Source: Paroceanicella profunda (GTDB taxonomy: Bacteria > Pseudomonadota > Alphaproteobacteria > Rhodobacterales > Rhodobacteraceae). From it: a DNA stretch of 64,000 nucleotides. Position numbers and translations under genes: made by a program. The notes under the pieces were generated by a model. It had not been told where the DNA came from, searched no databases, and was given only the letters and a program-made list of their open reading frames with translations. The stretch lies in contig NZ_CP040818.1 in NCBI RefSeq assembly GCF_005887635.2, forward strand, positions 186,001 through 250,000, in the 5' to 3' direction. Below, in pieces: positions 1 to 8,034 of the stretch; position 1 is the stretch's first letter, and every line of letters starts with the position of its first letter.

Positions 1-746
1 GCCCAGCCGGTCATGCGTTTTTCCAGCAGGGCCATCAGCGCGTACATGCCGATACCCTCCACCGCGAGGGCGATGAGACAGGCGAAGACCAGGGGCACTT
101 CAAAATTCGCCTGCGCTGTCAACATCATGTGCCCCAGACCGGCATTTGCCGCAACCGTCTCGGAGAGAACCGAGCCGATGAAGGCCAGCGTGATCGCCAC
201 CTTCAGCGAGCCGAAAAAGTAGGGCAGCGAGCGCGGGATGCCCACCTTGGTCATGATGTCGAGCTTCTTCGCGCCGAGGGCGCGCAACACATCCTCCATC
301 TCCGGCTCGATGGTGGCAAGGCCGGTGGCCACATTCACCACGATGGGGAAGAAGGAAATCAGGAAGGCGGTGAGCACGGCCGGCACCCAGCCGGTGCCGA
401 ACCACAGCACCAGGATCGGCACCACCGCCACCTTGGGGATGGAGTTGAATCCGATCATCAGCGGGTAGAGCCCGGCGTAGATTCGCCGGTCCCAGCCGAT
501 GAACAGCCCCAGCGCCAGCCCGAAGCCGATGGCAAGGCCGAAGCCCGCCGCCGTGGTCCACAGTGTCTGGAGCGAGTTGCGCCACAGCCCGCCGGCGAAT
601 TCCCCCGCCGCATAGGCCACGGCCGTGGGCGCGGGCAGGATGTAGTAGGGCACGCCCAGCGCCCGCACCGCGATCTCCCAGATCGCGAAGAAGCCGATGG
701 TGCACACCCAGGGGGCGGCCTTCACCCAGTCGATACGCGCGGTCAT
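1..746 (-). CDS. ABC transporter permease, NMT1/SsuC-type (cut by left edge)
   Basis: Inner-membrane permease of an ABC importer of the nitrate/sulfonate/taurine/pyrimidine-precursor class. Reading leftwards from the ATG at 746 gives MTARIDWVKAAPW followed by several hydrophobic segments and a BPD-type EAA region (around VLRALGAKKLDIMTKVGIP) that would dock onto the ATPase. About 248 residues are visible. The family is usually about 250-260 aa, so only the extreme C-terminus is lost. The downstream partners of the same importer are the ATPase at 1060-1848 and the binding protein at 1848-2852, all on the same strand. A GC-rich stretch of about 313 bp separates this gene from the ATPase, which is unusual for a three-gene ABC operon. 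Substrate cannot be read from sequence. Confidence 0.85.
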   Translation of the reverse strand, partial: MTARIDWVKAAPWVCTIGFFAIWEIAVRALGVPYYILPAPTAVAYAAGEFAGGLWRNSLQTLWTTAAGFGLAIGFGLALGLFIGWDRRIYAGLYPLMIGFNSIPKVAVVPILVLWFGTGWVPAVLTAFLISFFPIVVNVATGLATIEPEMEDVLRALGAKKLDIMTKVGIPRSLPYFFGSLKVAITLAFIGSVLSETVAANAGLGHMMLTAQANFEVPLVFACLIALAVEGIGMYALMALLEKRMTGW

Positions 747-1059
747 GCCCCGCCCTCCCCGTCATCGCCATGGGCCCAGAGCCGAGCGGGCCGGCGCGAG
801 CGGTTGTGCGGCGCGAGCGGCTGCGGCCGGGCCGGCGCCTCCTCCGGCGCAGCGGGGCGCACGGCCCCCTTGTGCGAGCGGAAGCCGGCGGAGCGCGGTT
901 GATCGGCACCGGCTTCCGGCCCCTGCGCCCCGTCGCCCCGGGCCTGCCCCGGGGCCTCGGGCCGCGCGCGCCCGGCGAAGGCCCCGGCGCCCCGTGCGGT
1001 CTCCGCGCCCGGGCGGCCGGGCGCCGGGGGGGCTGAGCCGGGCGGAGGCGGAACGCGCC
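747..1059. other. GC-rich spacer inside the ABC operon
   Basis: About 313 bp between the ATPase and permease genes, extremely GC-rich with recurring CGAGCGG-like words and short inverted repeats. One minus-strand frame is open across it (743-1063, 106 codons). That frame begins with an ATGA overlap on the ATPase stop and ends with an ATGA overlap on the permease start. Its conceptual product is low-complexity Arg/Pro/Ala/Gly with no recognisable domain, so I do not call it a gene. Confidence 0.5.
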
Positions 1060-1848
1060 TCATGCCCGGGCCTCGGCGATATGGCCGCGCAGCTCGTGCA
1101 CGATCTCTGAGAATTCCGGCGTGTAGGTGACCGAGAGGTCGCGCGGGCGAGGCATCGGCACGTCGCGCACCGTGATCACCCGCCCCGGCCGGGCCGACAT
1201 CACGAAGATCCGGTCGGCGAGGAACACCGCCTCGCGCAGGTCATGCGTGACGAGGATGGCGGTGAAGCGCTTCTGCGCGTGCAGATCGCGCATCACGCAC
1301 CACAGCTCCTCGCGGGTGAAGGCGTCCAGCGCGCCGAAGGGCTCGTCGAGCATCACCAGCGCCGGATCATGGATCAGCGCGCGGCACAGCGAGGCGCGCT
1401 GCTGCATGCCGCCCGAAAGCTGCCAGGGGTACTTGCCCCCCTGCCCCGCCAGCCCGACCGTGGCCAGCAGCGCCTCGGCCTGGGCGCGGTACTCGGCGCG
1501 GTTGCGGCGCAGGCGCGCGCGGTGCGGCTGCACCACCTCCAGCGGCAGCAGCACGTTGTCCAGCGTCAGCCGCCAGGGCAGCATCACCGGGTTCTGGAAG
1601 GCCATCCCGGCCACGGAGACCGGCCCCGTGACCGGCACACCGGCCACCGAAACCTTCCCCGTGGTGGGAAAGTGCAGCCCGGTCGCCAGCCGCATCAGCG
1701 AGGATTTCCCGCAGCCGGAGGGCCCGACCACGGCGACGAACTCCCCCTGCTCCACCGAGAGGGACAGCCCGCTGACCGCCAGCGTGCCCTCCTCCGCGCC
1801 CTGCGCCCGGTAGCGCAGCGAGACATCCTCGATCTCCACGAACCCCAT
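1060..1848 (-). CDS. ABC transporter ATP-binding protein, SsuB/TauB-type
   Basis: Cytoplasmic ATPase (262 aa) energising the adjacent importer. Walker A GPSGCGKSS lies near residues 42-50, the Q-loop near FQNPVMLPW, the ABC signature as LSGGMQQR, Walker B as LVMLDEP and the switch histidine in VTHDL. This order and length match the SsuB/TauB/NrtD family. Its ATG overlaps the stop of the binding-protein gene by one base (TGATG), so the two are translationally coupled. The permease follows after about 313 bp. The family is certain, the substrate is not. Confidence 0.93.
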   Translation of the reverse strand: MGFVEIEDVSLRYRAQGAEEGTLAVSGLSLSVEQGEFVAVVGPSGCGKSSLMRLATGLHFPTTGKVSVAGVPVTGPVSVAGMAFQNPVMLPWRLTLDNVLLPLEVVQPHRARLRRNRAEYRAQAEALLATVGLAGQGGKYPWQLSGGMQQRASLCRALIHDPALVMLDEPFGALDAFTREELWCVMRDLHAQKRFTAILVTHDLREAVFLADRIFVMSARPGRVITVRDVPMPRPRDLSVTYTPEFSEIVHELRGHIAEARA

Positions 1849-2852
1849 CAGGGAACGGCGCGCTCGGAGGGATCGGGCAGGAAGGAGGCGTCGAACACCT
1901 CCGCGGCCGTCGGGCGGGTGGTGAAGTCGTAGGTGTCGGCGATCTGGTCGATCGAGCGCTCCAGCCGGGCCATGTCCACCCCGCCGATGCCGTTCGCCTT
2001 CACCTCGTCGGTGAAGATGTTCTGGTCCATCGCCATCTTCAGCCGCTCCAGCTCCACCGGCTCGCGCGCCACGTCATTGTGGGCCATCACGAATTTCACC
2101 GCCGCCTCCGGGTCGGTGTAGGTGTCCTGGAAGCCCTTGACGGTGGCCTTCAGGAAGGCCTTCACCGCCTCGGGGTTCCGGGCCGCGAACTCCGGGTTCA
2201 CCAGGATCACGTTGCCGTAGAGGTCCAGCCCGTGGTCGGCCATCAGGATCGTGGAGATGTCGTCCTCCGGCACGCCGTTGGCCTTGAGGTTGATGAAGGA
2301 GGAGAAGGAGAAGCCGGTGATCGCGTCCACCTTGCCCTGGGCCAGCATCGGCTCGCGCACCGGGAAGCCGACGTTCTCGATGGTCACCTTCGAGGCGTCG
2401 ATGCCGTTGGCCTTCACGAAGGCCTTCCACTGGGCATAGGCGCCGTCGGGCGCGGGCGCGCCGAGGATCCTGCCCTCCAGGTCCTTCGGCGCGCTCACCC
2501 CGAGGGACTTGCGGCCCACGATGGCAAAGGGCGGCTTGTTGTAGATCATGAAGATCGCGGTGACCTTCAGGTCCGGGTTCTGGTCACGGAACTTGATCAG
2601 CGAATTGATGTCCGAGGCGCCGAGCTGATAGGTGCCCGAGGCCACGCGCGGGATCGCCTCCAGCGAGCCGTTGCCGGTGTCCATCGTCACGTCCAGGCCC
2701 TCGTCGGCGTAATAGCCCTTGTCGAGCGCCAGCAGCAGCGGCGCGGAGGGGCCCTCCCATTTCCAGTCGTTGGAAAAGCTGATCGCGGTGTCGGCCAGTG
2801 CACCGCCGGCGGCCAGCATCGCGGCGGCTGCCAGGCTGAGGATCTGTTTCAT
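1848..2852 (-). CDS. ABC transporter substrate-binding protein, NMT1/THI5-like
   Basis: Periplasmic binding protein (334 aa) of the importer. It has a clear Sec signal peptide (MKQILSLAAAAMLAAGGALA, cleavage near ALA-D) followed by the NMT1/ThiY-type start with LLLALDKGYYADEGLDV, the region that contacts the ligand in this fold. It is the first gene of the minus-strand operon SBP-ATPase-permease. The roughly 250-bp divergent gap to the PHP gene at 3103 should hold its promoter. Related proteins bind thiamine precursors, pyrimidines, sulfonates or nitrate. Nothing visible distinguishes these. Confidence 0.88.
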   Translation of the reverse strand: MKQILSLAAAAMLAAGGALADTAISFSNDWKWEGPSAPLLLALDKGYYADEGLDVTMDTGNGSLEAIPRVASGTYQLGASDINSLIKFRDQNPDLKVTAIFMIYNKPPFAIVGRKSLGVSAPKDLEGRILGAPAPDGAYAQWKAFVKANGIDASKVTIENVGFPVREPMLAQGKVDAITGFSFSSFINLKANGVPEDDISTILMADHGLDLYGNVILVNPEFAARNPEAVKAFLKATVKGFQDTYTDPEAAVKFVMAHNDVAREPVELERLKMAMDQNIFTDEVKANGIGGVDMARLERSIDQIADTYDFTTRPTAAEVFDASFLPDPSERAVP

Positions 2853-3102
2853 GTCGGTCTTCCCTGTCGGACCCGGTTCTTATTTCATCGGGCCGCCTGC
2901 GCGGGCCCGTACCGAAACTCAAGCAGAGCCGGCCCTGCTGCACAAGGGCGCCGCAGCGGGACGCGGCGCTTTGCCCTTCCGCGCACGCGCTTTGGGCAGA
3001 TGCCCGCCCCACTGGCTGGAAAAGCGGCGCGGGCCACACGCGGGCTTGCACCCGGCGCCGGCTTGCGGCACGCCTTGGGGCCTGCACATCCAAGGAGCGA
3101 TC

Positions 3103-4026
3103 ATGCGACCCATCGCCTTCGCCGCCCCGGGCCGGTTCTGGCGCGGCAACCTGCACACCCATTCCAACCGGTCCGACGGCGCGCTGCCGCCCGGCGAGGT
3201 CTGTGCGCGCTACGCCGCGGAGGGCTATGATTTCATCAGCCTGACCGACCATTTCGTCGGGCCCTTCGGCTATCCGATCACGCCCACCGAAGAGTTCCGC
3301 ACCAACCGCTTCACCACGATCCCCGGCGCGGAGCTGCACTCCGGCGCGCTCGCGAACGGGGAGCTGTGGCACATCCTGGCTGTCGGCCTGCCGGAGGATT
3401 TCGCGCCCTCCAACTCCCCCTCCTTCGCGCCCGTGCCGGACCAGGAGACCGGGCCCGAACTGGCGGCGCGGGCCCGCGCGGCCGGGGCCTTCGTCGCCAT
3501 CGCGCACCCGCACTGGTCCGGCCTCACCGAGGCGGATGCCCGCTCGCTGGAGGCCGCCCATGCGGTGGAGGTCTACAACCACGGCTGCGCGGTGGAATGC
3601 GACCGGGGCGACGGGCTGCACACGCTGGACCTGCTGCTCACCGAGGGCCGCCGCCTCGGCGTCGTGGCCACGGATGACGCGCATTTCCACGTGGCGGACC
3701 ATTTCGGCGGCTGGACCATGGTGAAGGCGGAGGAGAACACCCCCGAGGCGCTGCTCGCCGCGCTGAAGGCCGGCGCCTACTACGCCAGCACCGGGCCGGA
3801 GATCACCGATCTCTCGCTGGAGGGCGAGGAGGTGGAGGTCGCCTGCTCCGCCGCCTCGGTGGTGATCGTGCAGGGGCGCGGCGCGGGCACCGCCACACGC
3901 CACGGCGCCTCGATGACCCGCGTCCGGGTGCCGCTGGGCCGGGTCTCCGCCAGCCCCTGGCTGCGCGTGACGGTGATCGACGCGGCCGGCCGCCGCGCCT
4001 GGACGAACCCGATCTGGCGCGACTGA
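3103..4026 (+). CDS. PHP-domain metal-dependent hydrolase (CehA/McbA-like)
   Basis: 307-aa protein with PHP-domain metal-binding motifs: NLHTHSNRSDG (HxH) near residues 16-26, an SLTDHF motif near 47, a GAELH motif near 75, an IAHPHW motif near 135 and a TDDAHFH motif near 195. This pattern belongs to the CehA/McbA family of metallo-phosphoesterases/esterases. The start is the ATG at 3103 because AAGGAG precedes it at 3091-3096. The frame stays open far upstream without support. It is divergent from the ABC importer, so a joint catabolic role (import then hydrolysis of an ester) is possible but only inferred. No signal peptide is seen. Confidence 0.8.
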   Translation: MRPIAFAAPGRFWRGNLHTHSNRSDGALPPGEVCARYAAEGYDFISLTDHFVGPFGYPITPTEEFRTNRFTTIPGAELHSGALANGELWHILAVGLPEDFAPSNSPSFAPVPDQETGPELAARARAAGAFVAIAHPHWSGLTEADARSLEAAHAVEVYNHGCAVECDRGDGLHTLDLLLTEGRRLGVVATDDAHFHVADHFGGWTMVKAEENTPEALLAALKAGAYYASTGPEITDLSLEGEEVEVACSAASVVIVQGRGAGTATRHGASMTRVRVPLGRVSASPWLRVTVIDAAGRRAWTNPIWRD

Positions 4027-4497
4027 CCCGCGCCGCGCGGCGTTGCTCAACGTCAGTCAGCGGCCGCGCGGCGCCTCCCCCGGCGCGGCGGTCACGCCCC
4101 GTCCCCGGCGGCGTGGCCGCGTCAACCGGACGTCATGCCCCCACGCGGCCCCGGCGGCGCATCCGGCCTCGACCGCCGGAGAGACCAGCATCGCGCAGGC
4201 CCGGGACGCGCCGCGCCCTGCCACCGGTACACGCCACGCTTCGCTGAATCAGGTCCCAAACCCTGCTGCCGGGCCGGACCGCGCACGCACCCTGCCGCGC
4301 CACTCCCCCGCCGTGGACGCACCGCACGCCCGCAGGTCACGCCACACCGTTCTGCCGCCAGGGTGCCGCCCGGCGTCGCCCCACCCGGGGCGGCGCCCCC
4401 CTCCGGAGACGCGAACGGCCCGCCCCGGGAACACCGGGGCGGGCCGTCTTGATCGGGCCCGGACAGGGACAGGGCTGTGTCCGGGCCCGCTTCCGCC
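4027..4497. other. Intergenic region, convergent genes
   Basis: 471 bp of very GC-rich DNA between the convergent PHP and tupA-like genes. I see no supported coding frame. The only clear structure is the hairpin at 4416-4446. Open frames here on both strands are low-complexity and lack ribosome-binding sites. Confidence 0.6.
4416..4446 (-). terminator. Terminator hairpin downstream of tupA-like gene
   Basis: Perfect 13-bp GC-rich stem (4416-4428 with 4434-4446) and a 5-nt loop, 50 bp past the stop of the minus-strand gene. It lacks a good U-tract, so termination may be inefficient or need Rho. Confidence 0.6.
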
Positions 4498-5331
4498 TCA
4501 GCTCTTCGGAGCGTTGGGGAAGAACAGTTCCTGGCCGTTCACCTTGTAGCCGGCGATGGTCTGCTGGCCCTCGGGCGAAAGCACCCAGTCCACGAAGGTC
4601 TGGCCCGCGTCCACCTTCACCGAGGGGCATTTCTCCGGGTTCACCGCCATGATGCCGTACTGGTTGAACATCTTCTCGTCGCCCTGCACCAGCACCTCGA
4701 AATCCCCCTTGTTCTCGAAGCTGATCCAGGTGGCGCGGTCGGTGAGCGTGTAGGCGTTCATGCCCACGGCGGTGTTGAGCGTGGCGCCCATGCCCGAGCC
4801 GGTCTCGCGGTACCAGCCCCCGGAGGCGGCGGCGGGGTCCACGTCGGTCTGCTTCCACAGCGCCAGCTCGGCCTTGTTCGTGCCGCTGTCATCCCCGCGC
4901 GAGGCGAAGGGCGCCCCGGAGGCGGCGATCTTCTCCAGCGCGGCCACCACGTCCGACGATCCCTTCACCCCCGCCGGGTCCGACGCCGGGCCGACGATGA
5001 CGAAATCATTGTACATCACGTCCGTGCGCTTCACCCCGTAGCCATCGGCGACGAATTTCTCCTCCGCCGGCTTCGCGTGAACGAACAGCACGTCCCCGTC
5101 GCAGTTCATCGCGTTCTTGATCGCCTGGCCGGTGCCCACGGCCACCACGCGCACCTCGATGCCGGTCTTGTCGGTGAAGATCGGCAGCAGATAGTCGTAG
5201 AGACCGGAATTCTGCGTGGACGTGGTGGATTGCACGGTGATGAACGGCTCGTCGGCGAAGGCCGGCGCGCCGAAGGCGAGGCCGGCGACAAAGGCCATCG
5301 GCAGGGCGGCGGTGACAGTGGTGCGCAGCAT
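4498..5331 (-). CDS. tupA: Tungstate ABC transporter substrate-binding protein (TupA-like)
   Basis: 277-aa periplasmic protein. The signal peptide is MLRTTVTAALPMAFVAGLAFGAPAFA. The mature start ITVQSTTSTQNSGLYDYLLP carries the TTST...SGL signature of TupA/WtpA-type oxyanion-binding proteins, with later motifs GDDSGTNKAE and GMGATLN near the ligand pocket. The start at 5331 is chosen over an in-frame ATG 57 bases upstream because it follows AGAGGG and begins a good signal peptide. The expected tupB permease and tupC ATPase genes are not adjacent, so this binding protein is an orphan here. It could bind molybdate instead of tungstate. The TTST motif favours tungstate. Confidence 0.8.
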   Translation of the reverse strand: MLRTTVTAALPMAFVAGLAFGAPAFADEPFITVQSTTSTQNSGLYDYLLPIFTDKTGIEVRVVAVGTGQAIKNAMNCDGDVLFVHAKPAEEKFVADGYGVKRTDVMYNDFVIVGPASDPAGVKGSSDVVAALEKIAASGAPFASRGDDSGTNKAELALWKQTDVDPAAASGGWYRETGSGMGATLNTAVGMNAYTLTDRATWISFENKGDFEVLVQGDEKMFNQYGIMAVNPEKCPSVKVDAGQTFVDWVLSPEGQQTIAGYKVNGQELFFPNAPKS

Positions 5332-5435
5332 GGGATCCCTCTCGTTTCTGCGGCGGGAGACAACCCGCCGTTTCGAGGGAGTATGCATAATCTGTCGTTC
5401 CTTGTCGATTCTACCTGATTATGGGAAATTTCGCG

Positions 5436-6527
5436 TCAATCCGCTGCCAGGTGTGCGGCCACGGCGAAGCCCTTGGGCAGCGCGGGGGGTTCCCCGTCCA
5501 ACATCGCCGCCACGGCCGCGCCCACGGCCTGGCCGATTCCGAAGCTGATCTTGAAGCCGCCGGTGGCCGCGAGCACCGTCTCCGCGCCCGGAAGCGGGCC
5601 CAGCATCGGGTCACGCCCCAGCGCGCGCGGCCGCAGCCCGGCCCAGCGCGCCCGCACCGGAAGATCGCGGATGGCCGGGCACAGCCGCCGGGCCCGCGCC
5701 AGCGTGGCCTCCAGCAGCGCGTCGGTGCCCAGCGGCACCTCGAACACCCGTTCGCTCGTGGCCCCGATGGCGATGCCGCCGGTGGCGTGGGGCAGCACAT
5801 AGGTGCCGTCGCCGTAAAGAAGCGGGCTGCGTGGGGCCGGCCCGTCCAGCACCAGCGCCTGCCCCTTCACCGCCTGCCCGGTGAGCCGGCCGAGCAACGG
5901 CGCCATCAACGCGAAGCTCTCCACCCCGGCGGCCACCACGATGCGCCGCGCCGCGATGACGCCCTCCGCGGTCTCAACCCGCCCCGGCGCGATGCCGCGC
6001 ACCTCGGCACGGGCCAGCCGCCCGCCCCGCGCCGCCACCACCCGGGCAAGCAGCGCGCAGGTGGCGGCCGGGTCCAGCCGCGCGGTGAGCGTGTCGAACA
6101 CCATGCCCTCGGGCGCGGCAGCGGGGTCCATCCATCCGGGCCAGGCATCGGGGGGCAGGATCTCCATCCGGGCGCGTGCGCCCCATTGCGACACCGCGGC
6201 CCCGGCACGGCGGGTGGCGATGGCCCGGGCCTCGGGCGTGAGCAGCGGCTGCAGCCGGCCGATGCGGCCGTAGCCCGCGCTGCCGCCCGCCTCCGCCTCC
6301 AGCGCGGCCAGGGACGGGCCCAGCGCCAGCAGCGCCTCGAACTGGAACTGCTTCTTCGCGTTCCAGCGCTCCGGCACGTGGGGCGCCAGCGCGCCGATCA
6401 CCCCGCCGCTGGCCCCGGCGCCGGGGCCGGCACGCTCCAGCAGCAGCACGTCACGCCCGCGCGCCAGCGCGGCGACGGCAGTCCACAGCCCGAATACCCC
6501 GGCGCCGACGATCACCACGTCTTCCAT
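5436..6527 (-). CDS. FAD-dependent oxidoreductase, DAO family (possible MnmC C-terminal-domain counterpart)
   Basis: 363-aa flavoprotein. The N-terminal Rossmann motif is VVIVGAGVFGLWTA (GxGxxG) and the C-terminal FAD segment is TVLAATGGFKISFGIGQA, as in glycine oxidase/D-amino-acid dehydrogenase-like enzymes. It lies back-to-back with mnmD (6854). In Escherichia coli the MnmC protein fuses a MnmD-type methyltransferase to a DAO-fold domain that converts cmnm5(s2)U34 to nm5(s2)U34 in tRNA. The divergent pairing suggests this enzyme could supply that oxidase step as a separate protein. A D-amino-acid or glycine oxidase role is the alternative. Confidence 0.72.
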   Translation of the reverse strand: MEDVVIVGAGVFGLWTAVAALARGRDVLLLERAGPGAGASGGVIGALAPHVPERWNAKKQFQFEALLALGPSLAALEAEAGGSAGYGRIGRLQPLLTPEARAIATRRAGAAVSQWGARARMEILPPDAWPGWMDPAAAPEGMVFDTLTARLDPAATCALLARVVAARGGRLARAEVRGIAPGRVETAEGVIAARRIVVAAGVESFALMAPLLGRLTGQAVKGQALVLDGPAPRSPLLYGDGTYVLPHATGGIAIGATSERVFEVPLGTDALLEATLARARRLCPAIRDLPVRARWAGLRPRALGRDPMLGPLPGAETVLAATGGFKISFGIGQAVGAAVAAMLDGEPPALPKGFAVAAHLAAD

Positions 6528-6587
6528 TGCCTGCCCTTCCGCTTCGCACCGCCCCCTCGCACAACGGGGCCAAACATGGCTAACATC

Positions 6588-6707
6588 AGGCCGGAGGCCT
6601 GTTCTGATACCAGGCCGGAGGCCCGTCCTGATATCGGGCTGGAGACCCGTACCGACACCGGGTCAGGAGCCCGTACCGACACCGGGCGGGGGGCCCGTTC
6701 TGACGCC
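6588..6707. repeat. 24-bp imperfect tandem repeat (5 units plus degenerate copies)
   Basis: Five consecutive 24-bp units start at 6588, 6612, 6636, 6660 and 6684. Each begins with a purine-rich GGCC/GGGC core facing GGCCC/ACCC, able to form a 3-5 bp hairpin, then CGT/TGT and a pyrimidine-GA-rich tail. Degenerate copies of the hairpin core continue to about 6830. The array sits in the divergent promoter region of the FAD oxidoreductase and mnmD. Because 24 is a multiple of three the array is open in some frames (an 8-residue peptide repeat), but I find no ribosome-binding site for it. Confidence 0.85.
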
Positions 6708-6853
6708 GGATCGGGCCGGGGGCCCGTGGTTGAACGACCTTGGCCAGGGGCCCGTAGTGGATCAGGATCGGGCCGGAGGCCCCTTGCGACACTCACATCT
6801 GGCCCAAGGCCCGCAGCGGCGCTGCCCTGCGGGGTATGGCAGGGAAGGACGAG

Positions 6854-7522
6854 ATGCAAAAGACCCTCGACTGGCTGGACAACGGCACCCCGGTTTCCAC
6901 CCGCTTCGGGGACCCGTATTTCTCCGTCGCGGACGGGGTGGCGGAGGCGCGGCACGTGTTCCTGGCCGGGAACCGGCTGCCGGAGCGGTTCGCCCCGGGC
7001 TTTGCCATCGCCGAACTGGGCTTCGGCACCGGGCTCTCCTTCCTCGTCGCCTGGGCGGCCTGGCTCACGGCGGGGCACCGCACGCCGCTGCACTTCACCA
7101 GCTTCGAGGCCTGGCCTCTCTCCGGCGCGGACATGCGGCGGGCGCTGGGGCACTGGCCCGAACTCGCGCCGCTGGCAGACGCGTTCCTCTCCGCCTGGCA
7201 CCCGGACGGCGGGGTGATGCAGCTCTCCGGCGCCCGGCTGGAGGTGGTGCCGGGCGACGCGCGCGAGACCCTGCGCGGCTGGACCGGCGCGGCGGACGCC
7301 TGGTTCCTCGACGGGTTCAGCCCGGCGCGCAACCCGGAACTCTGGAGCCCGGAGCTGCTCGTGCAGGTGGCCCGGCACACCCGGCCCGGGGGCACCTTCG
7401 CCACCTACTCCGCGGCCGGCCATGTGCGCCGCGCGCTCGCCACCGCCGGATTCGCCGTGCGGCGCCTCCCCGGCTTCGCGGGCAAGCGCCACATGTCGGC
7501 GGGCAGCCTCTCGGCACTCTGA
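6854..7522 (+). CDS. mnmD: tRNA (5-methylaminomethyl-2-thiouridine) methyltransferase MnmD
   Basis: 222-aa SAM-dependent methyltransferase acting on the wobble uridine of tRNAs (nm5s2U to mnm5s2U). It opens with the family signature LDWLDNGTPVSTRFGDPYFS, then EARHVFLAGNRLPERF, the SAM site IAELGFGTGLSFL (residues about 50-62) and the catalytic-region motif WFLDGFSPARNPELW. The ATG at 6854 is preferred because GGAAGGA lies just upstream. An in-frame ATG at 6836 would add six residues without a comparable site. It lacks the fused FAD domain of enterobacterial MnmC. The divergent neighbour at 5436-6527 may provide it. Confidence 0.9.
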   Translation: MQKTLDWLDNGTPVSTRFGDPYFSVADGVAEARHVFLAGNRLPERFAPGFAIAELGFGTGLSFLVAWAAWLTAGHRTPLHFTSFEAWPLSGADMRRALGHWPELAPLADAFLSAWHPDGGVMQLSGARLEVVPGDARETLRGWTGAADAWFLDGFSPARNPELWSPELLVQVARHTRPGGTFATYSAAGHVRRALATAGFAVRRLPGFAGKRHMSAGSLSAL

Positions 7523-8034
7523 CGCCCGCACCGCAACCTCTGCGTGCACTTCTCTCCGCTCACACCGTAGCACGAATGCCATTCTCCGGCCAGGATGACC
7601 ACCCTCCCGGCATTTAGCGGGCCGAAAACTGCCGCAATTCTGTTAAGCTTCCTCACGGATTTGTAATGCGGGCCCCGTGCGTTATAACCCTTTGGTTGAG
7701 CGTCTCGACAGCGCGAACCAGAACGGGGAGGGAGCCATCGCTCTGTCGGACATGTGAAATCCGGTGTCCGGAACTGGTCCGGAAAGGTGCCGGGAACATC
7801 CTTTGCGTGTGTAATCTGCTTTCGCATCCTTGGCCGCCCCCCCATCACCGCCCCGGCGCCAACCGGTGGCGCGCCCGGGCCGGGGGACACACAGGCGGGA
7901 TTGCGTTCGGATGCATCCGTTCTCGTGGCGGGCGGGGTATCGACAGGAGAGCGATGCCGCGCCCGGTGACTGCCTTGCAGCGGGGTTTGACGCGTCTGTG
8001 GTTTACCGGGTCTTTCGCTTCGGAGTGTGCTGAC
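7523..8034. other. Long upstream region of the GGDEF-EAL gene
   Basis: 512 bp without a supported gene. It contains a locally AT-richer part (7600-7690) with a promoter-like element and then a leader of about 340 nt up to the ATG at 8035. The leader has several GC-rich inverted stretches. It does not resemble a c-di-GMP (GEMM) aptamer by eye. Confidence 0.5.
7661..7688 (+). promoter_or_regulatory. Candidate sigma-70-type promoter for the GGDEF-EAL gene
   Basis: TTGTAA at 7661-7666 and TATAAC at 7683-7688 are separated by 16 bp, in the only AT-rich patch upstream of the gene. Inferred by eye only. Confidence 0.35.

Noticed and set aside
6586..6792. A repeat-protein gene (8-residue units) in the 24-bp array
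   Set aside because: Open only because the unit is a multiple of three. No ribosome-binding site, and it would cover the divergent promoters.
7690..8034. A cyclic-di-GMP riboswitch upstream of the GGDEF-EAL gene
   Set aside because: The long leader invited the idea, but I could not find the conserved GEMM core or its tetraloop-receptor pattern by eye.
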